From positions 2,480,001-2,544,000 of the forward strand of contig NC_059473.1 in NCBI RefSeq assembly GCF_018139145.2: a stretch of DNA of 64,000 bases, written 5' to 3'. The notes beneath the pieces were generated by a model. That model was not told the origin of the DNA. It did not search any database and worked only from the letters and a program-made list of their open reading frames with translations. Position 1 is the stretch's first letter, and every line of letters starts with the position of its first letter. Below, piece after piece: positions 1 to 11,173 of the stretch. A program made the position numbers and the translations under genes. Source of the stretch: Gymnogyps californianus. Taxonomy: Eukaryota; Chordata; Aves; Accipitriformes; Cathartidae.

Positions 1-298
1 TAATGAGCCTGATGGAATAAATATGGCATCTAAACATCTCCAAGTATGCAGTCAGGAGAGGGGGGGGCCCTGTCATTTAAAACATCTTTTTACTTGCTGA
101 GATACTTGGGCAGAAATTCAAAAGATGTGTAAACTTCTCTGGAAGACTTCTTTGTGTCCTTAAAGTAGGAATTACAGATTCTCTTTTTTGATACAATGAC
201 GTGTTTCACCACAGTCACCTTCTTTTCTTTCCTCATTGCCTAGGCTTTTTTTTCCCCCCTATGTTTTTCTGTTTCTTTGTTCTTTCTCCTGTTTCCAG

Positions 299-394
299 CA
301 GGAATTGTGGAATAGTGGGGTAAAATTTACACAAATTTTTAGGAACAACCACTGTTTTTCGTATACATACTCAGCTGCCAGATTTTCAAACAAG
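299..394 (+). other. Weak candidate internal exon
   Basis: A long pyrimidine tract (about 247-296) ends in an AG at 297-298 and is followed by 96 open bases and a good donor (CAAG then GTAAAG, GT at 395-396). The segment is 32 whole codons, phase 0 at both ends, and begins QELWNSGVKF. The splice signals are what make it worth listing. The peptide matches no family I know, and an open run of 32 codons is common by chance. It could be an exon of a noncoding transcript or nothing at all. Confidence 0.12.
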
Positions 395-2826
395 GTAAAG
401 CTTGAAGGAACCTCTACTGAGCAGAGGTACAAAAAGAAGTGATTCTTCATTACTATGGGTAGTTAGACTGTTGAACTCCTTGCCTCAGGTATTATGGATG
501 CTGCAGCTTATGTGGGTTCGAGGGGATACAGGACAGGTTCATGAAAAATAAATTTGTTAGGGATACTAAATGCATGGGAACGTATGTCTCAGGGAGTTCA
601 TGAGCCACAAATTGTTGGAGCCTGGAAGAGCATTTGGGAAAGTACCACTGTGTTTACCTTGTTCTTGCACCTTGTTTTAGTTACTGCCAGGTGAATTAGA
701 TGGATCTTTGGTCTGACACCATTGTGATAATTTTTATTGTAGGGAACGCCTGCCTCAGATAATTTTTTGTATGTATAGAGATTCCTAGGAAATACCAGTC
801 TGGATTTTATTGCCTTCAAAAGCAGTGAGAGCAGAGTGGGATATTCAACACGTTGGTATTTAATTACTGGCTTATCAAATGCTTCCTCCTTCCCTCTTCA
901 TTTTTCTCCCAGGTTGTACCTGTCATAAATGAATGTGGTGCTCTGTGGTTAACAAACCTGGTGGAGCATCGCATTTGCACACTGTCCTCTGGCAGAGGCT
1001 GAATCAGGGAGCAGGGAGTGGGAGCAAGTAATGGAAAGGTAGCTTTCCCTCTGAGATGACAAAGATTTCCCAGGGCAAGAATTAGTGGATACTCTCTTGG
1101 CAGTGAGAAAAAGGTAAATGAGGAGAAATACAGTTAATGCCATTCTTTTGTGGCTGTCACTGCAGGCTGGTTAGACAGTAGCTGAACTGGGATAGAAGTG
1201 TGAAAGGGGAGGAAAAAAAATTGTGGGAGAAGAGTAAACGGTCCCTTTTTGCCTCCTTACCTGTTTGCAACGGCTTCGGTGAGGGAGCTCAGAAGCTGGC
1301 CATAAACATTCAGCAGGGAGGAGGGAGGCAAAGAAGTTATGAAAAAGCAAAGCGAGAGGAACCCTTCGCTGCCTGCTGGTGGGGATGCGGAGCGAGACCT
1401 TCTTAAGCCCTCTGCCCTATGTTTTTACTGTGAAATGTCATGTCAAATGATGTTTCCAGCTATGCATCTTTCTGTTTGAGTATGTTTGTTCCTGTCTTTC
1501 TGCAAATCCTCTCTGGAGAATGCATAGACATTATTGGGGTTCTGAGAAGCTCAGTGGTTTGTTTTCATTGAAAAGCTGTTCCCCTTCCTCCCTGAATTAG
1601 CTGAGTTCCCATGGGGGGAGGCTTCCTTCCTCACCCACTTAGATTAGTTGATATCTGTAGGCTGTGGATACTCTTAGCGTGATGCTGTGTGCCGCAACAG
1701 CAGCAGCCGTGGCTTTTCTCTGCTGCAGCAAGTGTTGCCTCTTGACGCTGCCTCCCCTGAGGGATCATTAGCAGGGTGGAGGCTATTTTCTTTCCTAGAA
1801 ACAGGAAGAGAAGAAGAGGATGAGAGATGGGAGGCCTAAACAATCTAGAATTAGATTACAGTGTGAGCTCAATGACATCAGCTCCCTTCAGTCTTCCCAC
1901 CCATTTGCTCTCTCACGGCATTTCTGTTTAGGCTGACCAGGATCTGAAGATACCTATAATACCATGCTAATTCCTTGGTGGTTAATTGGGTCCAAAGCAA
2001 AGGCCCAGATCTGCCGGTCCCACTCCCCAGTACTGGGAAGTCTACAGTATAGATAACTGCATGCTGCACTGCACGGGTAACTTGAGATATCTAACAGGGC
2101 AAAAAGCACTAGGTTTCAGAGCACTTCCAAACTACTGTCAAGGGATATAGTCACCTTGAAGTCCAGTAAATTACAATAAACCCTAAAAGGAGTAGTAAGT
2201 TTTGCAGCTTTTGTTGTAAAAGCTCTCTCTTTCTCCTTCTTTCTGTCTCCCCCTCATTCCATTCTTCGTGGCTCTATGGCCACAAAGTTGTTAAGTTCAG
2301 GGAGTGCATTCACATTTAGCAAAACTTAAGGTTAAGGCTTGTCTAAAAAAAAAAAAAAATTTGTTAAAGATTGACCAAAGAAAAATAAAAGTAAAATGGC
2401 TTCTATAGAACTAAGAAAACTAGCTGTGTGCTTTATGGCTGTAATAATCTCTGAGGATATACTCTTATTGGTTAAGGTTGGCACGGCCTCTGTCTAAATG
2501 AGAGTCTTGGGCTTTGAGAGGATTGTAACTGCATGCCATGACATAAGAGCACAAGTGGCACCAGGCAGTGCTAATTGCAGAGAGCTCAGTTCTTTTTAAC
2601 TTCTCAAATAAATCTGTGCTCTTTGGTGTATGGACATGGGGGAAGCTGGCTAAAATTGCCACAGCACCTAGGCCGGTATCTGTCATGTAATTCTGCGTAT
2701 GTGTGTGGTGTAGGATCACTTCTGCTCCCTTGTCCACACATTGCCAGCTGCCCAGGTTAGTGTATCTCCTGCAGAAATAGGTATGAGCTTGTGGAATCAA
2801 TGAGCGTAATGAATGGGACCCATTTA

Positions 2827-2859
2827 TCTCTCTCCTCTCTCCTCTCTCCTCTCCTCTTT
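2827..2859. repeat. CT-rich simple repeat
   Basis: An imperfect tandem array of CTCTCTC and CTCTC units, pyrimidine on the plus strand. It is an ordinary microsatellite-like tract. Confidence 0.85.
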
Positions 2860-4720
2860 CAAAAAATAAGTGAAAGGCCAGTGTTTCTAAGTCTTGGTAG
2901 GCTTGAAATATTTTCCCTGGAAGGGAGAAAAAAGGGCTAAGAAACTACTTTGGTTTCCTTCAGACTGTTCCCTCAGAACCTTAGTGCCAGCTGGAGACAG
3001 TGTGGATCTCCATGTGCAGGAATCTGGGATCTGCATGAAGGGAGGAGATTGTAGGTCACAGTTTAATCTGATCTCAGATACAAACCAACACAGGTGGTGT
3101 TGATTCCCTAGAGGGGCTGGAATAAGTTCTGTGTCACTGCATAAACTGCAGCGTTGTGAAACTGGCGCTTACCTTTCTGACCTTGCAGACAACATCTGCT
3201 TACCTAAGCTTCTTGTCTTACTCCTGAAATTACTCTTGCCACAAGCCATGTTTCCTGCCTTTTAGAAGGTGCTCCCTGTCTCTGCATGTACGGCGACGCG
3301 TTTAGACTGCTTTTGTGCTATGCAAATTTCTTCCTCAGTGGAATGGTTCACTGTGAGGATTTAACCTATGGACCAGTGCCATCCATCCTGTGTGGATTCT
3401 GGATTGAGGATTTGAATATAGATTTTGCTTCCTACCAATGTAACATAATGAAATACACCTTTGGTTAAAAAAATGCCTACAATCTGTGGGATGGAGATGA
3501 GTTCCAGATCCCCGTTCTTATTCAAAGTTTGTGGCCAGACTAATCTCTGTGTAGAAGAAATGGGTAAAACTCATGAGGAGACAGCCAGGAGGTTGTATTT
3601 AAAGTTTTTGAGCTTCAGGTCTGAATAAGAATAATGAATAAAACAATGTCAGTTGATTCTGTTATATCATAATTAAGTTCTTAGGCATCCACTTTCCCCT
3701 CAGAGAACTGTGGAGCTGATGTTCTTTCTGTCAGAGTGCAGATAAGATTTGCCAGGTTATCTTTCTGAGCAATTAATACAAGTAAGTTCACTGATAGTTT
3801 TGATATCCGCTGTACATCTTCTTGCTTCAGTTTATCCAGATTTCTGCTGTAGATTGGTGATCACAAATTCATGTGGGATGAGATATGCTCAGAATAGAGA
3901 TATGAGACCTCCAACATATCCACGGATGTACTGGAGGATCCAGATGCTTTGCTCTGAGCCAATGTTCAGCTGAGGAATTGTGGTGTTAACAGAAATTGTG
4001 TTGGTGAGGGCTGTGTGCTTCAGGTGAGGTCTAAATCAAGGCTCAGGTGCAAGAACCCAAAGAGCCGCAAAGACCTGTCAAATTAATATTTTATAAGTGG
4101 CCTTCTACTTACCCAAATGTCATACGCTATTAAAATTGGATATGCTTCATTCAGTTCCTGAGTGAATTGTTGTCTATTAACATTATATGCTGTCCTTTGC
4201 TGTGTTCCAGTTCAGTGTGGCTTCTGTTCCATGAGCGAAGAAAAGATTCCTCTCTGTCTACTTTTTCATTTGGTCTCATAGATACGTACATATAAATCAG
4301 TATGCATATTTTTTGTGCGTATATTATAATAATACAAAATAGATTGTAAATAATTTTGCAGTACTTTGAAATAAGGTACAATGTAAGTGACTATTGTCAT
4401 TATCACTATCTTTGTATTTTAGGTATGTCTTGTAAATCTTTTGTGAAGAGAAACACATTGTTGAGGTAGCCACCTCAGGCAAGAACAGTCCTCTTTTCCT
4501 TCAATTTTTTCCCCCAATCTGGTTCTAATTGCACTGCCCTAATCTGGGAGGGAGTGAGGTGTCCCACTGAACAGCACTAATACCTTTAGATTTCTCTCTA
4601 AAGGTAATACTGTGTTTTTGTGAGAGAGCTGTCAAGTTTTTGGTGGGTGGACATTTAGCACATATGTCATCATTACAATATTGCAGCTATTCATGTTAGA
4701 AACTCATAGATGCTTGTTTA

Positions 4721-4799
4721 GATGCTGAAGGCAATGCATTAGGAACTGATGGTGACTGATTATTATCCAATCAGTTCCTGATGCAGTATCTGCGACATC
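4721..4799 (-). ncRNA. MIR217: microRNA precursor miR-217
   Basis: This is a 79-nt foldback on the minus strand. Two 30-nt arms (4770-4799 and 4721-4750) pair at 23 positions plus 3 G-U wobbles around a 19-nt loop. The mature 5p arm maps to 4766-4788 and starts TACTGCATCAGG, the known start of vertebrate miR-217, with seed ACTGCAT. The 3p arm maps to 4730-4751. Compared with the human precursor as I remember it, both arms are identical and the loop differs by about one base. A CNNC motif (CATC, about 18-21 nt beyond the 3p end) sits where the SRSF3 site that aids Drosha cleavage is normally found. It is the last of the three hairpins in the direction of transcription, about 3.3 kb beyond miR-216a. 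It is processed by Drosha and Dicer and loaded into Argonaute; mammalian miR-217 is known from pancreatic acinar cells and endothelial ageing. Confidence 0.97.
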
Positions 4800-7700
4800 A
4801 AAAACTCTGTGGCTTTGGTTACATCTTAATTTTTTCAGTTGCAGTGTCCCCATTTAATGTCTTCTTTTAAAAATTTTAAACTTCAGGTGTTGAGGCTTAA
4901 CAAGGGCAGTGTACTAGGAAGAAAACTGCTTAATTGCATCACTCAGTTTTTTAGGAAATGTATACCTTTCTTTTATCTAAGAATTACTAAGAATAAATAT
5001 TACTGAGAATCACTCTAGGTAGCACTGCTAGAGAGCATTACAGATCTTATACAAGTTTTACTTTATTCAAAACTGTTGTTCGTTAGTTGAATAGTTTAAC
5101 ACAAGTTAGTCAGCAAGTGTTCTGCCTCTCAAAAATGCAGGAAATGATGTAGGCTTACAGCAGGGCGAGTCTGCAAATTCAGTAAGTGTTTGAGTAGTGA
5201 AATTCATGAGAAACTATAACCTTATGCCAGCGTGTACGGGCTTTCTGTATGCAGCATTTTGGCAATGAGAACTACAGACCTAATGTTACTATCCTGTTTC
5301 TCACACATTTTCTGGATCTAGAAAGAACACCACATTTGAAAGGAATAATCTGGTTTCAGGCCTGAGTCTTGATAGCTAGCCTCTATATTTCCACTGGATG
5401 AGTATGTGCCAGGTATGTCTGTCCATTTGCTGTAGATCTTACTGTACTGAGAGCAAGTAACACACACAACATAAGCAGAATATGGTCATCACAGCCCTCA
5501 GACATCAAGATTTCTGCTTTCACCCACTTCTGTTTGAAAGAGTGCAGTCAATGGTTTTGGAGATAGTTGGGTTTTGAATTTCTGGTACAGGCCTAAAAAG
5601 AAATAATCTGGAATTTGTCTGACTGTAACTAATTCAATTAAGTCGCTCTCCTCCACAGAGGTGCCCTGGCTATGTCTAACCAGCAGACTGAGGTTCAGTG
5701 CTCACTCATGTTGCCAAGGTGGGCTGGAGGAGGATAGCTGTGCGTGGCCTGTGCAGAGCACTGTTTCAACTGGTATACACTGATGTGGAGATTCAGGTTA
5801 GAGCTCCCTGTAATGTGCCACACTAGCTCTCAACAGAGGCTGATGTATCAACGTTGTCCCTGTGTCTGTGATCTGCCAACTATTCCCACTCTGTCCAGTT
5901 CAGAGTGGGTCTGATGCTTAATCACACCATAAATCACTTCTAAGATGTATTTAAATTTTTTTTTTTTAGTTCAAATCAATGTCTCCTGAGTTTCAAGGCT
6001 GAAAATTAGGCCTGACTGGACAGTATTCAAACATTTGACCAAAACCTGTGTTTAGCCAGCGAATGTTTGGTTATTTTTTTCTAATATCTCCAAATACATT
6101 ATTTGTAAGAATCAGCAAAATGAACCTGAAATGAGTCTTCAGATTACAATCTGTTCTTGTCAACTGTTAAGAGTGTCGGTCCATAGCTCTAGGTGCAGGT
6201 GTATGACTGGAGCACACACTGATCTTTAGAAATTCTACAACATTTTTTGCAAGCCATATATAAACTGGTAACTCATTTTGTTATTGCTTCAGTGTCACAA
6301 ATGCCATGCAGTCTGCTAGGTCTGTCTGTTAAAATATTCTGCAATCTGTGTCCCACAGTGATCTAGGTATTTGCACTAACTGGAACTTTGGGTATGGAAG
6401 AAAAATGCTTACAGTGAATAGGGGAATTTAAAGAACATTTTCCAGGGGAAAACAAACCATGTCAGCTGACATCTGGTGACTAATGAGAGTGTTAACTAAG
6501 TCCATATAAACATAATGGACAAACTACACTTTTATATCAGAGGTACTTTTGTTAGCAGTTACTGAGGTAGAAATAGCATCACTTCACCAGGGCTGTTTCA
6601 GATAGTGCACTTTCATCTCAGAATGATTTTCTTCTAAAATTTTGCAGGACTAAAAAGAGCTTGTGTCATACCTGTTTTTACTGAGCACCAACTTCTGTAC
6701 ATCAGAGTGAGCCATCTTTTATCAGGTTCCTTTGATCCTTAGCATGACATCAATAGCTTCTGGCAGACTACAGATGCTCCCTGGAATCTCACATGTAAAT
6801 AAAACTTAGGGAGAGATCTCTACGGATTGGCCATCTGGAGCTTTCAGCCATAAAATTGTGGTGAAATGAATATAACTATTTTATGTGCACTGGCTATATA
6901 TAATACTCCTTTCTGCTGGGTATCCATAGGCTGACTAAAGCCATCTAATGTTAATGGGAATCTTGCATTGATTTCTGCATCTTTGGATTGGGCTGTAAGT
7001 AACACAAGCATTGCAAGCGTGAATAATAATAATAATATAATTGTGGCTAAGGAGCTGGCATATTTGTTTGACAGCTTTGGAAAATCATATGTGAGTGGCA
7101 TTTGGTAGCAAGGAGGGTCTCTGCTTTCCATAATACTGAATATATGCTTCAGCATAACAGGATTTGTGTTTGATTACTTGGTAACTAGCTAACTCTAATG
7201 ATATTCAGTATGCAGCCAGAGTCAGTGATGACTTTATTGTGAATGATGATGTTTTCTTAAATTAATGGGGTTGAATTAGAGACAGAAGATATTGCTTTAA
7301 TTTGCTTATTTATAATGGTATCTCTAGTTACATTTTAAAGGTAGGTACGAGCGAAATGAGAACTACATAAAGGTAGATTGTACATCTCATTTTCCAAATA
7401 TTGCATTAATGCTTGGTACCATAAATATGGACATAGATATGATAGCTGTGTTTCTTGAAATGGTAGGTAATCATTTGTTCCTCTTCAGCATGTGAACTTC
7501 AACTTTAAAAAAGTTACAAGAATCCTGACTGGTTTGAGTTGGGACATTACCAAGGTCATAAACGCAGGAAAAATTGATTGCAATGGTTTTGGGTAATGGA
7601 AAATTCAGCGTAGATGGTGGTTATGGTGGAATACTAATCTTTGAACTTGTGACAAGACAGGGATGAAATGAAAAGTCTGGGCACAGAACTTTGTTTGTCT

Positions 7701-8070
7701 TAAAAAACTCAGATGCGAAGGATTAAACACAGAAAAGCCATCGTCTGCCCTACAGTTCGGTGTTAGACCAATGTTTTCAGAAGGTGTTTTTACAAGTAAC
7801 ATTTTCAGTGGGGATGAAATGAGATGTGATTTCAGAAAAAATTGTTAACCCAGTTAACACAGAGATTGTTCTGCTGCTGCAGGATGGTGCAACAGTGAAG
7901 CTGGGAAGGGTAGGAGTTACCTAGGCAAGGTCTGGAGTTCAGTGTACTTAATGGTTTGAATTAGCCACGAGGTTAATCTTGTGTGCATGGTGTGTTTGGA
8001 TTTTGTGTACTGCAACAGTATCTCTTGGTTCTGTAAGTTAGGTGCCACGCAGGTCTACTAAGCCATTAGA
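4800..8070. other. Noncoding spacer between miR-217 and miR-216a
   Basis: No gene or further hairpin is recognised. It lies inside the presumed primary transcript. It holds a T-run near 5958-5968, a short AAT microsatellite near 7022-7036 and one probable degraded interspersed repeat (6936-6998). The open frames present are short and unconvincing. Confidence 0.7.
6936..6998. repeat. Degraded old interspersed repeat
   Basis: The segment reads as a run of 'TTAATGGGAA', 'GCATTGATTTCTGC' and 'TTTGGATTGGGC'. This is a decayed form of a phrase common in sauropsid DNA, in which 'CCATTGACTTCAATGGGA' blocks precede a 'GGATCAGGCC' block. I recognise the phrase but cannot assign a Repbase family. Similar remnants lie at 11131-11173, 25126-25192, 42681-42750 and 61738-61891. 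Confidence 0.45.
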
Positions 8071-8171
8071 GCAAAGAAATTGCTGTGTTTAGCATAATCC
8101 CAGATACCACTGTGAGAGAGTTATTAACTGCTCACAGTTGCCAGCTGAGATTAAGCCAATTCACAGCCATC
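8071..8171 (-). ncRNA. MIR216A: microRNA precursor miR-216a
   Basis: A minus-strand foldback. The mature 5p arm at 8132-8153 begins TAATCTCAGCTGGC, the known vertebrate miR-216a-5p start, with seed AATCTCA. The 3p arm at 8094-8115 begins TCACAGTGGTATCTGG. The outer stem continues with GATGGCTGTGAATTGGC on the 5' side, also as in the human precursor. Compared with human from memory, the 5p arm is unchanged, the 3p arm has one substitution (A where human has C), and the loop between 8116 and 8131 differs freely. It sits 3.3 kb upstream of miR-217 and 5.8 kb downstream of miR-216b in the transcript's direction. The mammalian form is a pancreas-enriched microRNA. Hairpin ends are approximate. Confidence 0.97.
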
Positions 8172-9049
8172 CAGGTTAGGCCTGCAAGTGGATTCATGTC
8201 AGCTAAGTTTCTTCCCTGAATGTCCTACACAGGAAAAAATGGCGTAATTCCACAGACAACACCTGGTACTGTGAAGATCTGTCATTAAAACATTTAGGGT
8301 CTCTGTGCATCTTCTCTGAGAGAAGTATTATTCAGCAACTCCATTTGTTGAACTGAGACCTAGTTTATTCGGTGATCTTCGGCATGCCCCAATCTGCATG
8401 TAAACTGATAAAGCAGACTTGTTCTTTCTGGTTCAGCCTCTGCTTATTTGGCTTCTCTTGTATAATAGGGAATACAATAAAATATAAATTCAAGGGAACT
8501 CTCTAACTTCTGAACAAAAAACATTTGTGTAAAGCATCTAAAAATGATGTGCATGTTTTTTCAGCTCCTTACACTTACCTCCTTTTATGCTCCTATAACT
8601 CTGCTGATCAGTGCTTTCAAACCAGGGTAGCACATCTGAGCAGAGAACTATAACCAAATCCTGCTTTTGTGTTTGGTCATTATGGAGCTCTGTCAGTAAA
8701 TCTGATATGTTTAGAAATAAAATACCAGAACTGCACACAAGAACAGTCAAGAATCAAAGAAGTTGGATGTACTAGAGATATTTGATGAAATTAGAAGAAG
8801 AAAAGTAGATATTGAGAGATTGTTCCGAAAAAAAGCTGTGAGAACGTTTTCTGAAGGATGAAGTAAAATATAAGCTTGTTTCCTAGAGCTGATTACCTGC
8901 AGAACATGATAAGCAAGATCATTCACTTTATGTTTTGTCATGATTTGCTGCAACATCAGAATATTGTGGCAAGGAGAGCCAACTGCTTTTTTCCCTGCAG
9001 GCTCTATGGGCAATATTGTGCTCATAGTGTCTTGAAGAAAACTAGCGTC

Positions 9050-9390
9050 ACCCTACCCCCAGCACATCAGTGAGGGCTGCCATGCACTTAGGAGGACTGC
9101 AGAGTGGGTGTAACAGCAGCAGCACTGACACCATGTCTGCACACCATGTCCGCTCCATGGGGTTCTCTGGGGCTGCTCCTCTGTGGTGCGATGGAGGGGC
9201 AGGAAGCCTCTGGCTGATGGAGGGGCAGACTGCGGGGCCGCCAGCAATTCCTGGTGAAATCTTTACCCTGCGCGAGCCCTCCAGCAAGCAACAGGATGTG
9301 TGTTTGGATCAGATGTTTTTGCAAGGTTGGGCTGCTTTCCTTACCTTGTGTACTAAAACCGTGAGGCCCACAGAATACAGCCTGTACCAT
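9050..9390. other. GC-rich patch with overlapping open frames
   Basis: Base composition shifts to GC-rich for about 340 bases in an AT-rich neighbourhood. Frames of 108 codons (plus, 9070-9396) and 100 codons (minus, 9088-9390) overlap, which is typical of GC-rich noncoding DNA where stops are rare. A 13-base direct repeat, GATGGAGGGGCAG, occurs at 9190-9202 and 9216-9228, and CpGs sit near 9187-9275. The peptides match no family I know. It may be an exon of the host RNA, a decayed retroelement, or a local GC fluctuation. Confidence 0.4.
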
Positions 9391-11130
9391 CGCTGATGTA
9401 AAGCTGTTGATTTTTCTCTGGGAGAAATCCTGTGCATAGTGCAGCCTTGGAGCATACTGGCAGGAGAGCGACTCAGAAAATCCTCAGAAAAAACAGCCTT
9501 CTACTGGAACAAACCAGAGGTGGGCTTGGCAGGTGGTCTGATTATGTTTGCTCAGCCAGTTCAACAGTATTTGCTGGACAAAAGAAGGCATCAGGTGATA
9601 CAGAAAGTCCCAAACAAAGCTCCAGATGAATACAGACATGACCAGACTTTCTCATCTGTTGCATATCTGTGAAAGTGGAGGAAAACTTGTGGCTAAAGGA
9701 GAAGGCACAAGAGCAAGAAGGCATATCGCTTCTGTTGATTCTTGTGTGGCAGGCTACTAAACACAACACCACTGAGAATTCAGATTTTTTTGTGTTCCTT
9801 TTGTAGTACTTAAACTGTTTTCCATCGGTGACAGAAGAGTTAAAACCATGTGGGGTAAATTCTTGTAACTCCTCTTCTTGCTCGGTCGTTTTCGGCCTGC
9901 ATCTTTTTCTTGCTGCCATCCCTGTATGCAGTGCTAGCTATCATGCAAATACAATTTTGACATGGCACTGAAATCATAGTCAAATGGCGGTGAATGGAGG
10001 ATTAGATTACGATTTTTTTATTTGAACCATTTAGGCTTCCAAATGTACGTTTGTAGAACTTCTGTGGAAGGAAAGGCTCCAAAGGAGCAGGAGGAGACCA
10101 TTTCTAGATAGGAATTTAGGGAAGCATTACTACAGCGTGGTGTAAATAGATATAGATTAATACTACGTACAGAAGGTACCTGCGTAGGTTAGATGTCTTT
10201 CCAAGGGTAAACTTCCATTTTCTGTTTTCTGCCTCGTAGCTTCTCTATGAGTGAGAAGGTGTTCCAAGTTTCTGAAAGATGTGGAGTACCTTTCACTTTT
10301 CTATGGTGCATAAAAACCTTATGGTAAAAGAATGTTAATCTTGCTCTAACGCATGTAATCCTGTAATTTGAAATCTGTCTCACACTGCGAAGGCACAGAG
10401 GGGACAGAGTAATCGCACACAGGCAACCTTAATTCTGGCACTTTCTAATTTTTCGTTGCTTGACTCTTCAACCTCGATGATCTTTTGACATAGCTTTTTC
10501 TTTTATTTTTTACGTGGATGTAATAAGATTATGAAATGAGTGTAAGACTGATTAAAAGAGAGTTTAGAACTTCCAGCTTGAAGATCAAATAATCGAGCCT
10601 CAATATTTTTCATATTTTAATTTGCAGTGAAAATGTCTAATGAGAAGTTCAGACATAATGAAGGTTTTGCTTACATTCAGAGCTGGATAAATAGTAGGTG
10701 GTGCTCCAGTTCTGCATGTTGCTAAAAGTAAAGAATCAGACTTTTAAAAAAAAAAATCAGTAAAGAATAGATAGTTAGTATTTGAAACCTGGGCAGCTCT
10801 ACAGGAAAAGAGATCTCTAGTAGTTGGTGGCAGTCATCACAATGTTGACTTGGTGCAGCTGCAAAAGAGTTGTGTTACCAGTTTGTACGTTACCCTTACT
10901 GGTGGCAAGTGCTTAAGAATTTTCTTTCTCTTTTTGTAAAAAGGGATTTTTTTAGTATGTGCTATTTAATTTTCCACTATTTAGCACGATGGGTTCAAAC
11001 TAGCTCCCTAGCTTTAGTGCTGGGTGACAAATTTTATGTCTTGTTTAAAAATATTTGCTAATAAATGGGTAGATGGAAATAGGTCATTAGAGTAAGGATG
11101 AAAGGCTTCTGGAGGAATCCCACAGAAAAC

Positions 11131-11173
11131 AATGCAAAAACTTGTATTGATTTCACTGGGGCCCAGATTTTAT
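11131..11173. repeat. Degraded old interspersed repeat (short remnant)
   Basis: It contains 'TTGATTTCACTGGGGCCCAG', close to the 'TTGACTTCAATGGG ... GGCC' phrase shared by the other remnants in this window. It is too short for a firm family call. Confidence 0.35.

Larger units (their letters stand above)
1..4720. other. Noncoding flank downstream of the microRNA cluster
   Basis: No gene is recognised here. On the minus strand, which carries the microRNAs, this is downstream of miR-217, so it could hold the 3' part of the primary transcript or plain intergenic DNA. It contains an A-run at 2345-2359, a CT-rich tract at 2827-2859, four CpGs in about 15 bases near 3290-3303, and one weak plus-strand exon candidate (299-394, listed separately). 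Open frames of 60-111 codons lie on both strands, overlap one another and resemble no known family. In human the neighbour on this side is EFEMP1 (from memory); none of its cysteine-rich EGF-type exons is visible. Confidence 0.6.

Noticed and set aside
514..523. GGGTTCGAGG resembles a tRNA B box.
   Set aside because: No A box at the right distance and no cloverleaf could be drawn around it.
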